Positions 7,863-16,292 of a stretch of DNA of 26,688 bases are shown here, piece by piece. The DNA is from Desulfurococcales archaeon (lineage in GTDB: Archaea > Thermoproteota > Thermoprotei_A > Sulfolobales > Acidilobaceae): contig JALUZI010000116.1 in NCBI GenBank assembly GCA_027012045.1, positions 1 through 26,688 of the forward strand. Reading direction: 5' to 3'. Below the pieces are notes generated by a model that worked only from the letters and a program-made list of their open reading frames with translations, was not told the DNA's origin and made no database searches. Each line of letters begins with the position of its first letter. The first letter of the stretch is position 1. The translations under genes were made by a program, and so were the position numbers.

Positions 7863-8596
7863 TGCTCACCACCTTCTACAGCCGGGGTTTCTTCACTGGT
7901 TTCTCCGGTGATTTCTTCTTCTGCTTGTTCAAGTATTTCCTCTATTTCCTCCTCAGCTTTCCTCTGTTCTCTTAGTGTATTAACGAACTCTTCTACCTCC
8001 GATTCATCCCTTATTCTAACGTAATCCCCGAGTTTTCCTGGTTTAACTATTGTGACTTGAACACCTATGATACCCTTCTTAAGTAATGCGTGTGCTATTG
8101 CCCTGTCAACAACGTAGTCCGTGTGCTCTCCAGTCTTATAGATCTTGCCTGCTTTGTACTTCTCGAATCTTGCCCTTTCACTGGTTAGTTTGCCGCTTAT
8201 GACTATTTCAGCACCGACAGCTCCCGCCTGCATTATTCTCCTTAGAGAGATGAACGCTACTCTCCTGAAATGATATCCTTTCTCTATGTTGCTAGCTATT
8301 CTGAACGCGTTGACCCTAGCGTCTAGATCGGGGTTTTCAACGTTCATTACTGATACTTGCGGATTCGGCAGATGGAATATTCTCTCCAGGACCTGTGTTA
8401 TCTTCCTGACAGTCGCTCCTCTGGCCCCTATTATCAATGCTGGCCTCTCAGCGAATATTGTCACCCTAGTCCCTATAGGTGTCTGCACTATGTCAACCCC
8501 GCTATACCTAGCTCTAGCGAACTGCTTCGCCAGGTACTCGTCTATCATCGTTTTCTGCATGGCCTGTTTTATGAAGTATTTCTTAATCAAAACCAT
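7859..8596 (-). CDS. rps3: Small subunit ribosomal protein uS3
   Basis: A 245-residue uS3. The N-terminus is followed by a type II KH domain with the GARG loop at residues 57-60 (ALIIGARGATVRKI). The C-terminal domain contains RIMQAGAVGAEIVISGKL and SERARFEKYKAGKIYKTGE. The last 40 residues are strongly acidic (EEEIEEILEQAEEEITG), a low-complexity tail common in thermophilic archaeal uS3. uS3 lines the mRNA entry channel. The ATG at 8596 lies four bases after the uL22 stop. Confidence 0.96.
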   Translation of the reverse strand: MVLIKKYFIKQAMQKTMIDEYLAKQFARARYSGVDIVQTPIGTRVTIFAERPALIIGARGATVRKITQVLERIFHLPNPQVSVMNVENPDLDARVNAFRIASNIEKGYHFRRVAFISLRRIMQAGAVGAEIVISGKLTSERARFEKYKAGKIYKTGEHTDYVVDRAIAHALLKKGIIGVQVTIVKPGKLGDYVRIRDESEVEEFVNTLREQRKAEEEIEEILEQAEEEITGETSEETPAVEGGEQ

Positions 8597-8600
8597 GCCT

Positions 8601-9074
8601 TTACCTCACCTCTTCAACGACGACCTCAATATGGCTGCTCACTTTATACTTCGGACTCGACCGGCCGTAAGCCCGGGGCATCCATCTCTTTATTACCATG
8701 CCTTTATGGGCTGCCACATGTTTTATCCTGAGCTTCTCAATGTCAAGTCCTTTGACATCAGCGTTGTTCTCAACGTTCCTCAATAGCTTCAAGACGTACT
8801 TGGCCGCTTTAACAGGATACCTCCCAGCAGGCCAGCCCCACTTAGCTCCAAGCCCCCTCCTATGCGCTTGCTTGCCACTATACCTCCTGAACGGGACAGC
8901 CTCCTTCTTCTCTATAACCCTCTCCAGGAAATCCATCGCGTCACCCAGATTCCTGCCCCTTATAGTGTTGAGAACCTCATACATCACCTTAGGGTGAACA
9001 GGCACGTCTTTCAGGACAGCTTTAGCCAGATTGGACTCGTCCCTAGCCTTATAAGAGTACTTCCACACAGCCAT
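8601..9074 (-). CDS. rpl22: Large subunit ribosomal protein uL22
   Basis: A 157-residue archaeal uL22. Conserved elements are the start WKYSYKARDESNLAKAVLKD, the segment RRYSGKQAHRRGLGAKWGWP, and the hairpin-loop region IKRWMPRAYGRSSPKYKVSS that reaches into the exit tunnel. The ATG at 9074 is followed immediately by MAVWKY. The gap to uS19 is 11 bases, so the two are expected on one transcript. Confidence 0.96.
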   Translation of the reverse strand: MAVWKYSYKARDESNLAKAVLKDVPVHPKVMYEVLNTIRGRNLGDAMDFLERVIEKKEAVPFRRYSGKQAHRRGLGAKWGWPAGRYPVKAAKYVLKLLRNVENNADVKGLDIEKLRIKHVAAHKGMVIKRWMPRAYGRSSPKYKVSSHIEVVVEEVR

Positions 9075-9085
9075 ACTTCCTCACC

Positions 9086-9508
9086 TCACTTCTGGCCTAT
9101 GTGCAGGCTCGACCTAGTCGCCTTTAACCCGGGCTCGCCGTGCTGGACTATTCTCGTGGACGGGCTGAACTCTCCAAGATAATGCCCTATCATCTCAGGT
9201 ACTATTCTCACAGGTATGAACTCCTTCCCATTATATACCGCTACAGTCACACCTACCATTTCAGGCAGGATAACCATATCCCTAACGTGGGTCTTCACTA
9301 CAACTTTCTTGCCCTGAGCAATCTTCTGTTTAGCTTTCCTGATTTTCAGGAGAAGCTTTATCTGAGCCTGAGTGAAGCCTCTTTTCAAACTCCTCCTCTG
9401 CCTAGCAGGTAGTAGCTTGACGAACTCATCCATAGACATGTTCATAAGCTCTTCCAGTGATTTACCCCTATACCTAAATTTCTTCCACTCAGCGGGCATC
9501 TCACTCAT
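9086..9508 (-). CDS. rps19: Small subunit ribosomal protein uS19
   Basis: A uS19 of about 140 residues beginning [20 protein letters not shown], the expected archaeal N-terminus. The C-terminal part [20 protein letters not shown] binds the 30S head near uS13. I chose the ATG at 9508. The frame also opens at a TTG at 9535, which would add nine residues not seen in the family, and a GGTGG lies between the two. This is the first gene of the operon here; uL2, uL23, uL4 and uL3, which usually precede it, are not in the window. Confidence 0.94.
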   Translation of the reverse strand: MSEMPAEWKKFRYRGKSLEELMNMSMDEFVKLLPARQRRSLKRGFTQAQIKLLLKIRKAKQKIAQGKKVVVKTHVRDMVILPEMVGVTVAVYNGKEFIPVRIVPEMIGHYLGEFSPSTRIVQHGEPGLKATRSSLHIGQK

Positions 9509-9548
9509 ACTCAATAGATCCACCCTTTTATCCAACCACTGCTCTAGA

Positions 9549-9580
9549 CCAATATAAGTGAATCCCTTTAAAATTATTAG
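9549..9580 (-). promoter_or_regulatory. Promoter region of the ribosomal protein operon
   Basis: On the minus strand this stretch reads TTTTAAAGGG (9573-9564) and then CTTATATT (9558-9551). Both are box A candidates placed about 45-65 bases before the uS19 ATG. The region is AT-rich and lies directly between the vWA gene stop (9591) and uS19, so it is the natural start point of the operon. I cannot decide which of the two boxes is used. Confidence 0.5.
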
Positions 9581-9590
9581 TCATCCAAAA

Positions 9591-11288
9591 CTACCTGGAC
9601 CGCAGTTCCCTAAAGAGAACTCTTCTCAAAACCCTAGGGTTAGATGGTTCTAAAACTCTGGCACCCAGAACTTCTAGTGCCGATGCCGTTTTCGCATCGA
9701 TGTTACCTACTGCTATGAACGTTATTCTCCTGCCCTCGCCTAGAATCTTCCTAACATGTTCTATTAAGCTACGTCTCTCGCTTGTGTTATGCCTGAAATC
9801 CGAAATAACCACGATTTTACCCGTCCTTGACGTGTGATTTCCAGCTTCCTCCAAGGCTCTAATAATATCAGTGTTTCCGGCAAACTCTGTGTTTACAAGG
9901 ATCTCTCCGATCCTGCATTTTTTGCTGCACTTATATACCAAAGGCCGATCCGAGAACACTATCAAGTGATCTATCATCTCTGATAGAACACTAGAGTAAA
10001 GCAGGACTTCTCCAGAGAACCCTCTCAAGCTACCGCTGACATCTACTACTAAGGTCACACCTGGTAGCCTTGCCCTCCTCCTATAAACCAGGAATTCATG
10101 GCTGTTTCTGGCTAATCGGAAGACGCTTCGCCTGACGTCGACTCTTCCTCCACGTCTGTGAACAGTGAATATTGTTTTACTCGAGTCCCGCCTACCTGCC
10201 CTAGTGTCAACCAGTATCCTGTTTTTTAGAAGAGGTAAAAACCGTCTATAACCCTTGTTTTTACGTAGAATGCTCAGGATGACAATTGCCTCACTTGTCT
10301 GGAGCTTCCTTGTAAAACGGGCTAACTCCTCTATGCTCAGGGCTTCACCGTTCTCTAGGTAGCTGACTATTTTCTGGTACAACGGGTAATCACTGGTGGA
10401 GCTTACATATGAAAGCGCCATATCTAAATATCCAGCGTTCCCAGTTTCCATGTACTTTTTCACGTATGAGAAGAAAGCCTCTGCTCCACCCATACCTCTA
10501 GTATATCCTTTCGTTTGAACCGAGCTACCTACTCCTCTTCCCATACTTCGGAGTCTCCGGTTAATCCCAGGCTTCCCTTTAACTAATTTATCTAATACCC
10601 TCTTATCGACCCGTTCTATTTGGTTTAACTCTCTCGTAAACTCTTTGAATTCACTGTTTGTTAAATCGGAGAGCCTGGACTCCAGTTCTTCTAGTATTGC
10701 TTCTACGTTTCTCCAGTCTCTCTTCCTTATTCTAGCCGATAAAATGTTGAGAATTCTCCTGTTACTAACGTGTTTCAAGTACGGTTTCACATCACTGTGA
10801 ACACTAGCCTCCATGAGGAGGTCGTCTCTGTCCCATCCACTGCGGGATGACCCTATTATCTCGTCGATACATCGGGGGTCACTGTTTATTTCTTCTAATC
10901 TCCTTCTAGCTTCTTGTTTTCCGATAACTTTGTGGAAGCCTGACTTGGTTTCTTTTATAAAGCCCAGTCTTTTCAATTTAATGAACAAAGAAATAGCTTC
11001 TCTCCTGTCCTTACTGTTTTTAGTTACATCACTTCTCAAGAACTTAGATCCATATTTTACTCCCAAGAACGATAAAGCTGATTCAAGCTGTTTATCACTG
11101 AATTTCTCCTGCACTCCACTGGACTTGTTTTCCCCATGGCGTTTGAGGCCTACAGCTTTCTCTATTAACACTAGATCATCCTTATCGAGCGTGCCACCGG
11201 AAAGTATAGTATACGCCTCAGCCATCCCCTTGAACACTAATAACTCCCTTATCCCGGGCCCGCTCCTATTATCCGGCAAGGGATTCAT
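9591..11288 (-). CDS. vWA-domain protein paired with a MoxR ATPase
   Basis: A protein of about 565 residues. The C-terminal 150 residues form a von Willebrand factor A domain with a complete-looking MIDAS metal site: DVSGS (residues 416-420), the NT of GNTD (about 472-473) and SDF (Asp about 497). The N-terminal 400 residues are charged and mostly helical and match nothing I can name. Such vWA proteins commonly work with MoxR AAA+ ATPases in remodelling or maturation of protein or metal-cofactor complexes; the client is unknown. I chose the ATG at 11288 because GAGGG stands just upstream; an in-frame TTG at 11315 is weaker. The start lies inside the end of the MoxR gene, so the pair is coupled. 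No signal peptide or membrane segment is seen. Confidence 0.85.
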   Translation of the reverse strand: MNPLPDNRSGPGIRELLVFKGMAEAYTILSGGTLDKDDLVLIEKAVGLKRHGENKSSGVQEKFSDKQLESALSFLGVKYGSKFLRSDVTKNSKDRREAISLFIKLKRLGFIKETKSGFHKVIGKQEARRRLEEINSDPRCIDEIIGSSRSGWDRDDLLMEASVHSDVKPYLKHVSNRRILNILSARIRKRDWRNVEAILEELESRLSDLTNSEFKEFTRELNQIERVDKRVLDKLVKGKPGINRRLRSMGRGVGSSVQTKGYTRGMGGAEAFFSYVKKYMETGNAGYLDMALSYVSSTSDYPLYQKIVSYLENGEALSIEELARFTRKLQTSEAIVILSILRKNKGYRRFLPLLKNRILVDTRAGRRDSSKTIFTVHRRGGRVDVRRSVFRLARNSHEFLVYRRRARLPGVTLVVDVSGSLRGFSGEVLLYSSVLSEMIDHLIVFSDRPLVYKCSKKCRIGEILVNTEFAGNTDIIRALEEAGNHTSRTGKIVVISDFRHNTSERRSLIEHVRKILGEGRRITFIAVGNIDAKTASALEVLGARVLEPSNPRVLRRVLFRELRSR

Positions 11289-12210
11289 CCCTTTCCCTCG
11301 AGAGTACGGATTCAACAGTGTCAGCGTCCTCCGGTCTCTTGACTAAAACTGCATAAGCCGCTTCCACCGCATCGTCTATCTCAACCTTCTCCTTGCCCAG
11401 TATCTTTGCTACTAACTGGGCCAGACGCCCCCATTCAACTAGGTCTGACGTGCCGGGCTTGTATAGTATATTTGATTGCCTAAGGATATCTATGACTCTG
11501 ACCATATAATTGACGGTGCCTGCAGGCAGACTGGGTTTGTCCAGGGTTCTCATGTTCACAATCCTTTCCTCTAACTCTCTCCTGGGGTACGAAAACTCTA
11601 TTCTAACTACTCGTCTTAGAAACGCGTCGCTCAACTCGTTCTGGCCTATGTCCTCAGGGTTACTTGTGAATATTACTTGGAAACCTAGGCCTTTCGCTTT
11701 GAAAAGTTTCTTGAGCTCTGGAACAATTATTCTTCTCTTATCTATGATGTCTAGAACCATGTTCTGGAACTCCTCACTGCTCCTCCTTATTTCGTCGATG
11801 AGCACGCCTGTGTCAAGTATTAGAGCCGAAAGTATGGGTCTAGGGATGAATGACTCTTCTGTAAACCCTTTCTTCATAGCTATTAAAGGATGGAAATCCC
11901 CGATGACTCTGTACTCATCGTAGTTCTCGCTACACGGTAGTATAAAGGGCTCTTTCCCCGACCATAGCTCCAGCAATGCCTGCCCTATCTCCGTTTTACC
12001 CGTGCCTGGCGGTCCTTCGAATAGAACAGGTCTTCCATTGTAAAATGCTGCGTATACTAGAGTAATTGTTTTCTCATCCACGACTAACTTGTATTCATCC
12101 TCTAGTATTCTCTTTGCTACTCTGGGATTCCTTACTGGCGCTCGTCTCCTTATGGTTTTACCGTATATTTCCTCGACCTTCCTTTCCATGTATTCGTCCA
12201 AGTCCTTCAT
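11269..12210 (-). CDS. MoxR-family AAA+ ATPase
   Basis: A 313-residue AAA+ ATPase with Walker A GPPGTGKT (66-73), Walker B VLIDEI (136-141), sensor 1 TSN (182-184) and the arginine-finger region DAFLRR (195-200). The DAFLRR motif, the phrase VLFEGPPGTGKTEIGQALLE and the compact size fit the MoxR group, whose members act as chaperone-like remodelers with vWA partners. The vWA gene downstream overlaps its 3' end. The ATG at 12210 follows GGAGAG with almost no spacer, so the TTG three codons on (12201) could be the true start. The 75-base gap upstream separates it from the Cas4-like gene and may carry a promoter. Confidence 0.93.
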   Translation of the reverse strand: MKDLDEYMERKVEEIYGKTIRRRAPVRNPRVAKRILEDEYKLVVDEKTITLVYAAFYNGRPVLFEGPPGTGKTEIGQALLELWSGKEPFILPCSENYDEYRVIGDFHPLIAMKKGFTEESFIPRPILSALILDTGVLIDEIRRSSEEFQNMVLDIIDKRRIIVPELKKLFKAKGLGFQVIFTSNPEDIGQNELSDAFLRRVVRIEFSYPRRELEERIVNMRTLDKPSLPAGTVNYMVRVIDILRQSNILYKPGTSDLVEWGRLAQLVAKILGKEKVEIDDAVEAAYAVLVKRPEDADTVESVLSRERDESLAG

Positions 12211-12285
12211 CTCTCCAATACAGCTATAGTACAGGTTTGTAACACATGTATGTTATCCTTTTTGATGGCGTGTATTGAGAAATAA

Positions 12286-12942
12286 TTAATCTTCCCTATC
12301 ATGAGAGGGCCGGATAACGCTGCCGAGGCTCTTAACCCATGAGGACAATGCTTCATCCGGTTGTAGAGACTGGCAGATATCTCTGTAGGGGCATTTCGAG
12401 CATTTTGCGGGAGAAGGATTCGGGTCGGGGAGAACCCCGTGCTTCTTGATGATGTAAATATCGCTCATGGCGTTTAGCAACAGGTTTACCGACTCGGAGT
12501 CTATATTAAAGTCGAGTGTCTTGCTTCTATAGTGTAGTTTGAAGATGACGTTTTTACCTCTCGAGTTATTTCTAATGGAAATGAATGCATATGTGAGTGC
12601 CTGCATGTAATCAGAAAGCCAAGCCCCCCTCCTCGGCCCGCTACCACTTTTATACTCATGTATCAGTATCTTGTCTGTTCCCTCTTCCAGTGCGTCAATC
12701 CTTCCCTTTAAAACATATCTCCCCAGTTCAAGTGTAACATCTTTCTCCGCCTCAATTCCTCTTAAAATGTTCGTTATATGCTTAATAGCATGATAAAAAC
12801 TCCCTAGCTTGGCTCGGATCCTACGTTTAAGAGTCATCTTCTTGCCTAGGTATAATTGGAAGAAGAGCAGTCTGGGACAATAAAAGAAGGTCTTTATCTC
12901 TGTTGGGGTTATATACACTTTATCGTCTCTACTGCCGGCCAT
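12286..12942 (-). CDS. Orphan Cas4-type (RecB-family) Fe-S nuclease
   Basis: A 218-residue PD-(D/E)XK nuclease of the Cas4 type. All expected residues are present: Cys22 in YCPR, His51, Asp83 (GRIDAL), Glu96 and Lys98 (HEYKSG), Gln114 and Tyr118 (QALTYA), and the C-terminal Cys181, Cys184 and Cys190 (CSKCPYRDIC). Cys22 and these three would bind a 4Fe-4S cluster. Cas4 proteins cut DNA ends and, in CRISPR systems, trim spacers before integration. No CRISPR array or other cas gene is in the window, so this is a stand-alone copy; a repair role is possible. Its ATG at 12942 overlaps the ileS stop by 14 bases, indicating co-expression with ileS. Confidence 0.88.
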   Translation of the reverse strand: MAGSRDDKVYITPTEIKTFFYCPRLLFFQLYLGKKMTLKRRIRAKLGSFYHAIKHITNILRGIEAEKDVTLELGRYVLKGRIDALEEGTDKILIHEYKSGSGPRRGAWLSDYMQALTYAFISIRNNSRGKNVIFKLHYRSKTLDFNIDSESVNLLLNAMSDIYIIKKHGVLPDPNPSPAKCSKCPYRDICQSLQPDEALSSWVKSLGSVIRPSHDRED

Positions 12943-15900
12943 TTCTATCGCTGACTCTCTGAATGGTGATTACAACTTTAGCCCCATCTATATCCCACTC
13001 ACGCCTGTATCCCTGTATGGGATCCCCAGTTATTTCCACTCCTCTAACCTCTCTCATAATGTAATTCTTATAGGCCCTAACTGCCTCTGAGATAGCCTCG
13101 TCATCAGTCGATATAGATACCATGATATCGTCTTCTATGCCAAGCTTAAGCTCCTTTCTCATGAACTGGATTCTCCTAACAATCTCCCTAGCCAATCCCT
13201 CGAGTATTTCTGACTTGTCAAGACGTGAATCAACTGCAACGAGGCCAACTTTCGAGGGCTCCACGCTAAGCCAGTCAGGATAGTCAGCCCTTATCTTTAC
13301 ATGCCTCGGTTCCAAGCGTATTTCTTCTCCGTTCACCTTACCGACATAGTAACCGTTTCTCACTATGGCATCAGCTATCTCTTTACTGTACCTACTAATC
13401 AGGTCGACCACAGCCCTACTCTTCTGCTTAAACTCGGGTCCTATTCCACGGTAGTCGGGCTCCACACTCCTAACCATCTGCGACTCTATAAAGCCCTCCT
13501 CAACTATTTCCAGGCTCTTAGCATTAGCCATTTCAAGTATAACGTGCCTGAACGGATCGATCTTATCTACGATATCCCTACTTACAGGAGCGACTAGTAT
13601 TCTCTTCACCGGCCTCCTAACCTTTAAGCCGGCCTTCATTCTAGCTGCGAGTGCAGCTTCTATTATTTCCCTTGCAATATTCATGGATTCTTCGATCTCA
13701 TCGCTTATCAACTCAGCTTTATAACTGGGCATATCCTCGAGGTGGACGGACTCATAGCCGTCTCCAGACTTGTAGACCAGCTCCCTGTAAAGTCTCTCAG
13801 TAATGAAGGGTATGAAGGGAGCTGCTAGTAGGAGCCAGTTCTTCAAGATATAGTATAGGACAGCATATGCCGTCCTCTTGTCGACAGTGTCTTCTTCAAC
13901 CCAGACCCTCCTTCTTATCAGCCTTAAGTACCATCTGCTTACATCCTCTATTATAAAGTCCCTAATACCTCTAGCAGCCTCGTGAGGCTTCATGTCATAC
14001 ATTGCTCCCTCATATTTCTTTATGAGTCTATGAAGTCTGGATAGTATCCATTTGTCTTCTGGTTTGAGTGTTTCCGAGAATTCCTCGATGCTGTTGTTTA
14101 CGGGGTCGAATGAGTCTAGCGACATGTATGTGAGCGCGAAGTTGTAGACGTTCCATACTATGGAGAGGTCTCTCTTGACTTTTTCCATGCCTGCCCAGGA
14201 GAACTTCATGTCTTCCCAGGTGGTGGTCATCATTGCCCACCACCTGAAAATGTCCCTGCCCATTCTTTCAATTACTTCCTTGAACTCCACATAGTTCCCC
14301 AGGGACTTATGCATCTCGAATCCATGCTCGTCAAGCGTAAACCCGTGCACCAGCACTCTAGTATACGGCTTCGAGCCGAATGTTATTACCCCGCTTCTCA
14401 GTAGACTGAAAAACCATCCTCTTATCTGGTCATGCCCCTCGGTTATGAAGTCAACAGGTTTAAGCGAATTCCATAACTCCTTGTTCCTAGGGTATCCCAG
14501 GCTTGCATAGAAGGATATTCCGCTATCAAACCAAACGTCTGTAACATCCTTGACTCTCTCCATTTCACCTCCACACTTAGGACACCTGAGCTTTACACCG
14601 TCAATCCAGGGCCTGTGAAGGTTTTCAGGAACCTTCCCTCCAAGCCTCTCTAAGTCCTCCCTGCTACCCACAACTTCAATGTGCCCGCACTTTTTGCAGA
14701 CCCATATTGGGAGCGGTATCCCCCAGAAACGCTGTCTACTTATAACCCAGTCCCTAACGTTTTTCAACAGGTTTATGAACCGTGTTTTAGCCCATTCCGG
14801 CTGCCAATAAACAGTCTCCGCTTCCTTGATCAGCTTGTCCTTGAGTTTTGATACCTTTATCACCCACTGCTCTGTAGCCCTGAGCAGTAGAGGGGTTTTA
14901 CACCTCCAGCAGACAGGATACTTGTGGACTATGGTGGATTCATGTAGAAGAGCATTCTTCCTCCTGAGATCCTCTATAATATACTTGTTTGCTTCGCGGA
15001 AGTATATTCCTGCATATTTACCCGCACCGTCAAGAAGGTTTCCCTGGTCGCCGACTAGGGAAACAATTGGAACCCCGATCTTCCGGGCTACTTCAAAGTC
15101 CACATCACCGTGCCCAGGAGCCGAGTGAACAAGTCCTGTACCCTCATGCTCTGTTACAGCTTCGGGAGCCATAACGATCCTGTGATACTTACTGAGCAAC
15201 TCCTGTGCTTTAACCTCATCCTCTAGAGGATGAGTGTATTCAAGCCCCTCGAGGTCGGAACCCTTAATAACTTTCTTTATGGTGTAATCCTTGATCCCCG
15301 CTTCCTCCATTATCTTCTCTACTCTACTCCTAGCCATTACAAGTGTTTCACCGTTAACTTCCACCTCAGCATACTCTATGTCAGGGTGAGCCATGACGAA
15401 AGCGTTTGCTGGCAAGGTCCATGGAGTGGTGGTCCATATAACGATGTACTTGTCGTCATATCCCTTCAGCTTGAATTTAACATATATTGAGGGATCCTCT
15501 AGATCCACGTATTCTGAGACCTCATAGTCGGCTAGGGTTGTTTCACACCTGGGGCACCAGTGGTGAACGAGTAGATCCTTCTCGAGGAGCCCTTGCTCGT
15601 GTGCCCGCTTAATCATCCACCAGCCAGATTCTATATAGTCGTCCTTAAAGGTGAGATAGGGGTGTTCCCAGTCCATGAAAACACCTAGATCCTTGAATCC
15701 CTCGGTGAGTCCTTCAACATTTCTCTTTGCGAACTCCATGCATCTCTGCACGAATTTATCGATACCTATTTTCAATATGTCCTTCTTCGTCTTCAGCCCT
15801 AGCTCCTTCTCTATTTTAACCTCTATAGGGAGTCCATGGGTATCGTATCCTGGTTTGTCCCACACATTGTAGCCTTTCATTCTGAAGAACCTGATCATCG

Positions 15901-16114
15901 AATCCTTTATCGTCTTATTCCACGCGGTTCCTATGTGGAAAGTATTAGAGGACGGGTACGGTGGACCGTCTAGGAAATAGTATTTCTTCTTACTCTTCGA
16001 TGATTTCTCCTTTACTTTTAGGTATATAGAGTTTTCATCCCAGAACTTATGCACGTAATCCTCGACTTTATGCGGGTCATAAGCCTCCTCTAAACGTCCC
16101 TTGACTCTACCCAA
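12929..16114 (-). CDS. ileS: Isoleucyl-tRNA synthetase
   Basis: A 1061-residue class I aminoacyl-tRNA synthetase that charges tRNA-Ile. HIGT (60-63, in FLDGPPYPSSNTFHIGTAWN) is the HIGH motif, and MHKS (601-604, followed by LGN) stands in for KMSKS. The phrase KPGYDTHGLPIEVKIEKELG is typical of IleRS/ValRS. Cysteine pairs CWRC, CKKC and CPKC suggest bound zinc. The connective-peptide editing domain (including WTTTPWTLPANAF) removes mischarged valine. The start is TTG at 16114 with AAGGTG upstream; no ATG lies near it. Its leader holds a C-rich/G-rich stretch (CCCCCCGGGG). It is followed by the overlapping Cas4-like gene. Confidence 0.97.
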   Translation of the reverse strand: MGRVKGRLEEAYDPHKVEDYVHKFWDENSIYLKVKEKSSKSKKKYYFLDGPPYPSSNTFHIGTAWNKTIKDSMIRFFRMKGYNVWDKPGYDTHGLPIEVKIEKELGLKTKKDILKIGIDKFVQRCMEFAKRNVEGLTEGFKDLGVFMDWEHPYLTFKDDYIESGWWMIKRAHEQGLLEKDLLVHHWCPRCETTLADYEVSEYVDLEDPSIYVKFKLKGYDDKYIVIWTTTPWTLPANAFVMAHPDIEYAEVEVNGETLVMARSRVEKIMEEAGIKDYTIKKVIKGSDLEGLEYTHPLEDEVKAQELLSKYHRIVMAPEAVTEHEGTGLVHSAPGHGDVDFEVARKIGVPIVSLVGDQGNLLDGAGKYAGIYFREANKYIIEDLRRKNALLHESTIVHKYPVCWRCKTPLLLRATEQWVIKVSKLKDKLIKEAETVYWQPEWAKTRFINLLKNVRDWVISRQRFWGIPLPIWVCKKCGHIEVVGSREDLERLGGKVPENLHRPWIDGVKLRCPKCGGEMERVKDVTDVWFDSGISFYASLGYPRNKELWNSLKPVDFITEGHDQIRGWFFSLLRSGVITFGSKPYTRVLVHGFTLDEHGFEMHKSLGNYVEFKEVIERMGRDIFRWWAMMTTTWEDMKFSWAGMEKVKRDLSIVWNVYNFALTYMSLDSFDPVNNSIEEFSETLKPEDKWILSRLHRLIKKYEGAMYDMKPHEAARGIRDFIIEDVSRWYLRLIRRRVWVEEDTVDKRTAYAVLYYILKNWLLLAAPFIPFITERLYRELVYKSGDGYESVHLEDMPSYKAELISDEIEESMNIAREIIEAALAARMKAGLKVRRPVKRILVAPVSRDIVDKIDPFRHVILEMANAKSLEIVEEGFIESQMVRSVEPDYRGIGPEFKQKSRAVVDLISRYSKEIADAIVRNGYYVGKVNGEEIRLEPRHVKIRADYPDWLSVEPSKVGLVAVDSRLDKSEILEGLAREIVRRIQFMRKELKLGIEDDIMVSISTDDEAISEAVRAYKNYIMREVRGVEITGDPIQGYRREWDIDGAKVVITIQRVSDRNGRQ

Positions 16115-16167
16115 AACCTTACACCTTCCCCGGGGGGTTAAGCGCTAGTTTTAACTCTAATTTACGG

Positions 16168-16182
16168 GTAATTATAATTTTA
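16168..16182 (-). promoter_or_regulatory. Probable box A of ileS
   Basis: On the minus strand, AAATTATAATTA sits about 55-65 bases before the TTG of ileS. A start about 25 bases downstream would give a leader of roughly 30 bases that includes CCCCCCGGGG next to the ribosome-binding site. Confidence 0.4.
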
Positions 16183-16207
16183 GGCCAGTATATCATTTAA
16201 TCTGGCC
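16183..16207. promoter_or_regulatory. Inverted repeat, candidate operator between ileS and the AbrB-ACT gene
   Basis: GGCCAG (16183-16188) and CTGGCC (16202-16207) are perfect inverted copies with 13 AT-rich bases between them. They lie just behind the likely ileS promoter and about 40 bases before the box A of the divergent regulator. AbrB-type regulators often bind near their own promoter; that this one binds here is inference. Confidence 0.4.
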
Positions 16208-16243
16208 GGTATGACGATAAACTATATAATGTAGGTTTGAAAC

Positions 16244-16285
16244 GGTTTATATAACCGCGTGGATTAAAAGTGGGATATGGAGGTG
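16244..16285 (+). promoter_or_regulatory. Promoter and ribosome-binding site of the AbrB-ACT gene
   Basis: GTTTATATAACC at 16245-16256 is an excellent box A. A transcript would start near 16274, leaving a short leader with the strong SD GGAGGTG at 16279-16285, eight bases before the GTG start. Confidence 0.65.
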
Positions 16286-16292
16286 TACTCGC

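Noticed and set aside
8286..8786. 166-residue plus-strand frame
   Set aside because: It is antisense to uS3 and uL22.
10813..11346. 177-residue plus-strand frame
   Set aside because: It is antisense to the vWA gene; its Ser/Leu-rich translation is typical of a shadow frame.
12286..12942. CRISPR-Cas locus suggested by the Cas4-like gene
   Set aside because: No direct repeats with regular spacers and no other cas gene were seen anywhere in the window.
14297..14314. Loss of the KMSKS motif in IleRS (reads EMHKS)
   Set aside because: The key Lys-Ser and the following LGN are kept, and such variants occur in archaeal-type IleRS, so this is not a defect.
16126..16138. CCCCGGGG palindrome in the ileS leader as a riboswitch
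   Set aside because: It is too short for a defined riboswitch, and T-box type control is not known in archaea; it may only affect the ribosome-binding site.
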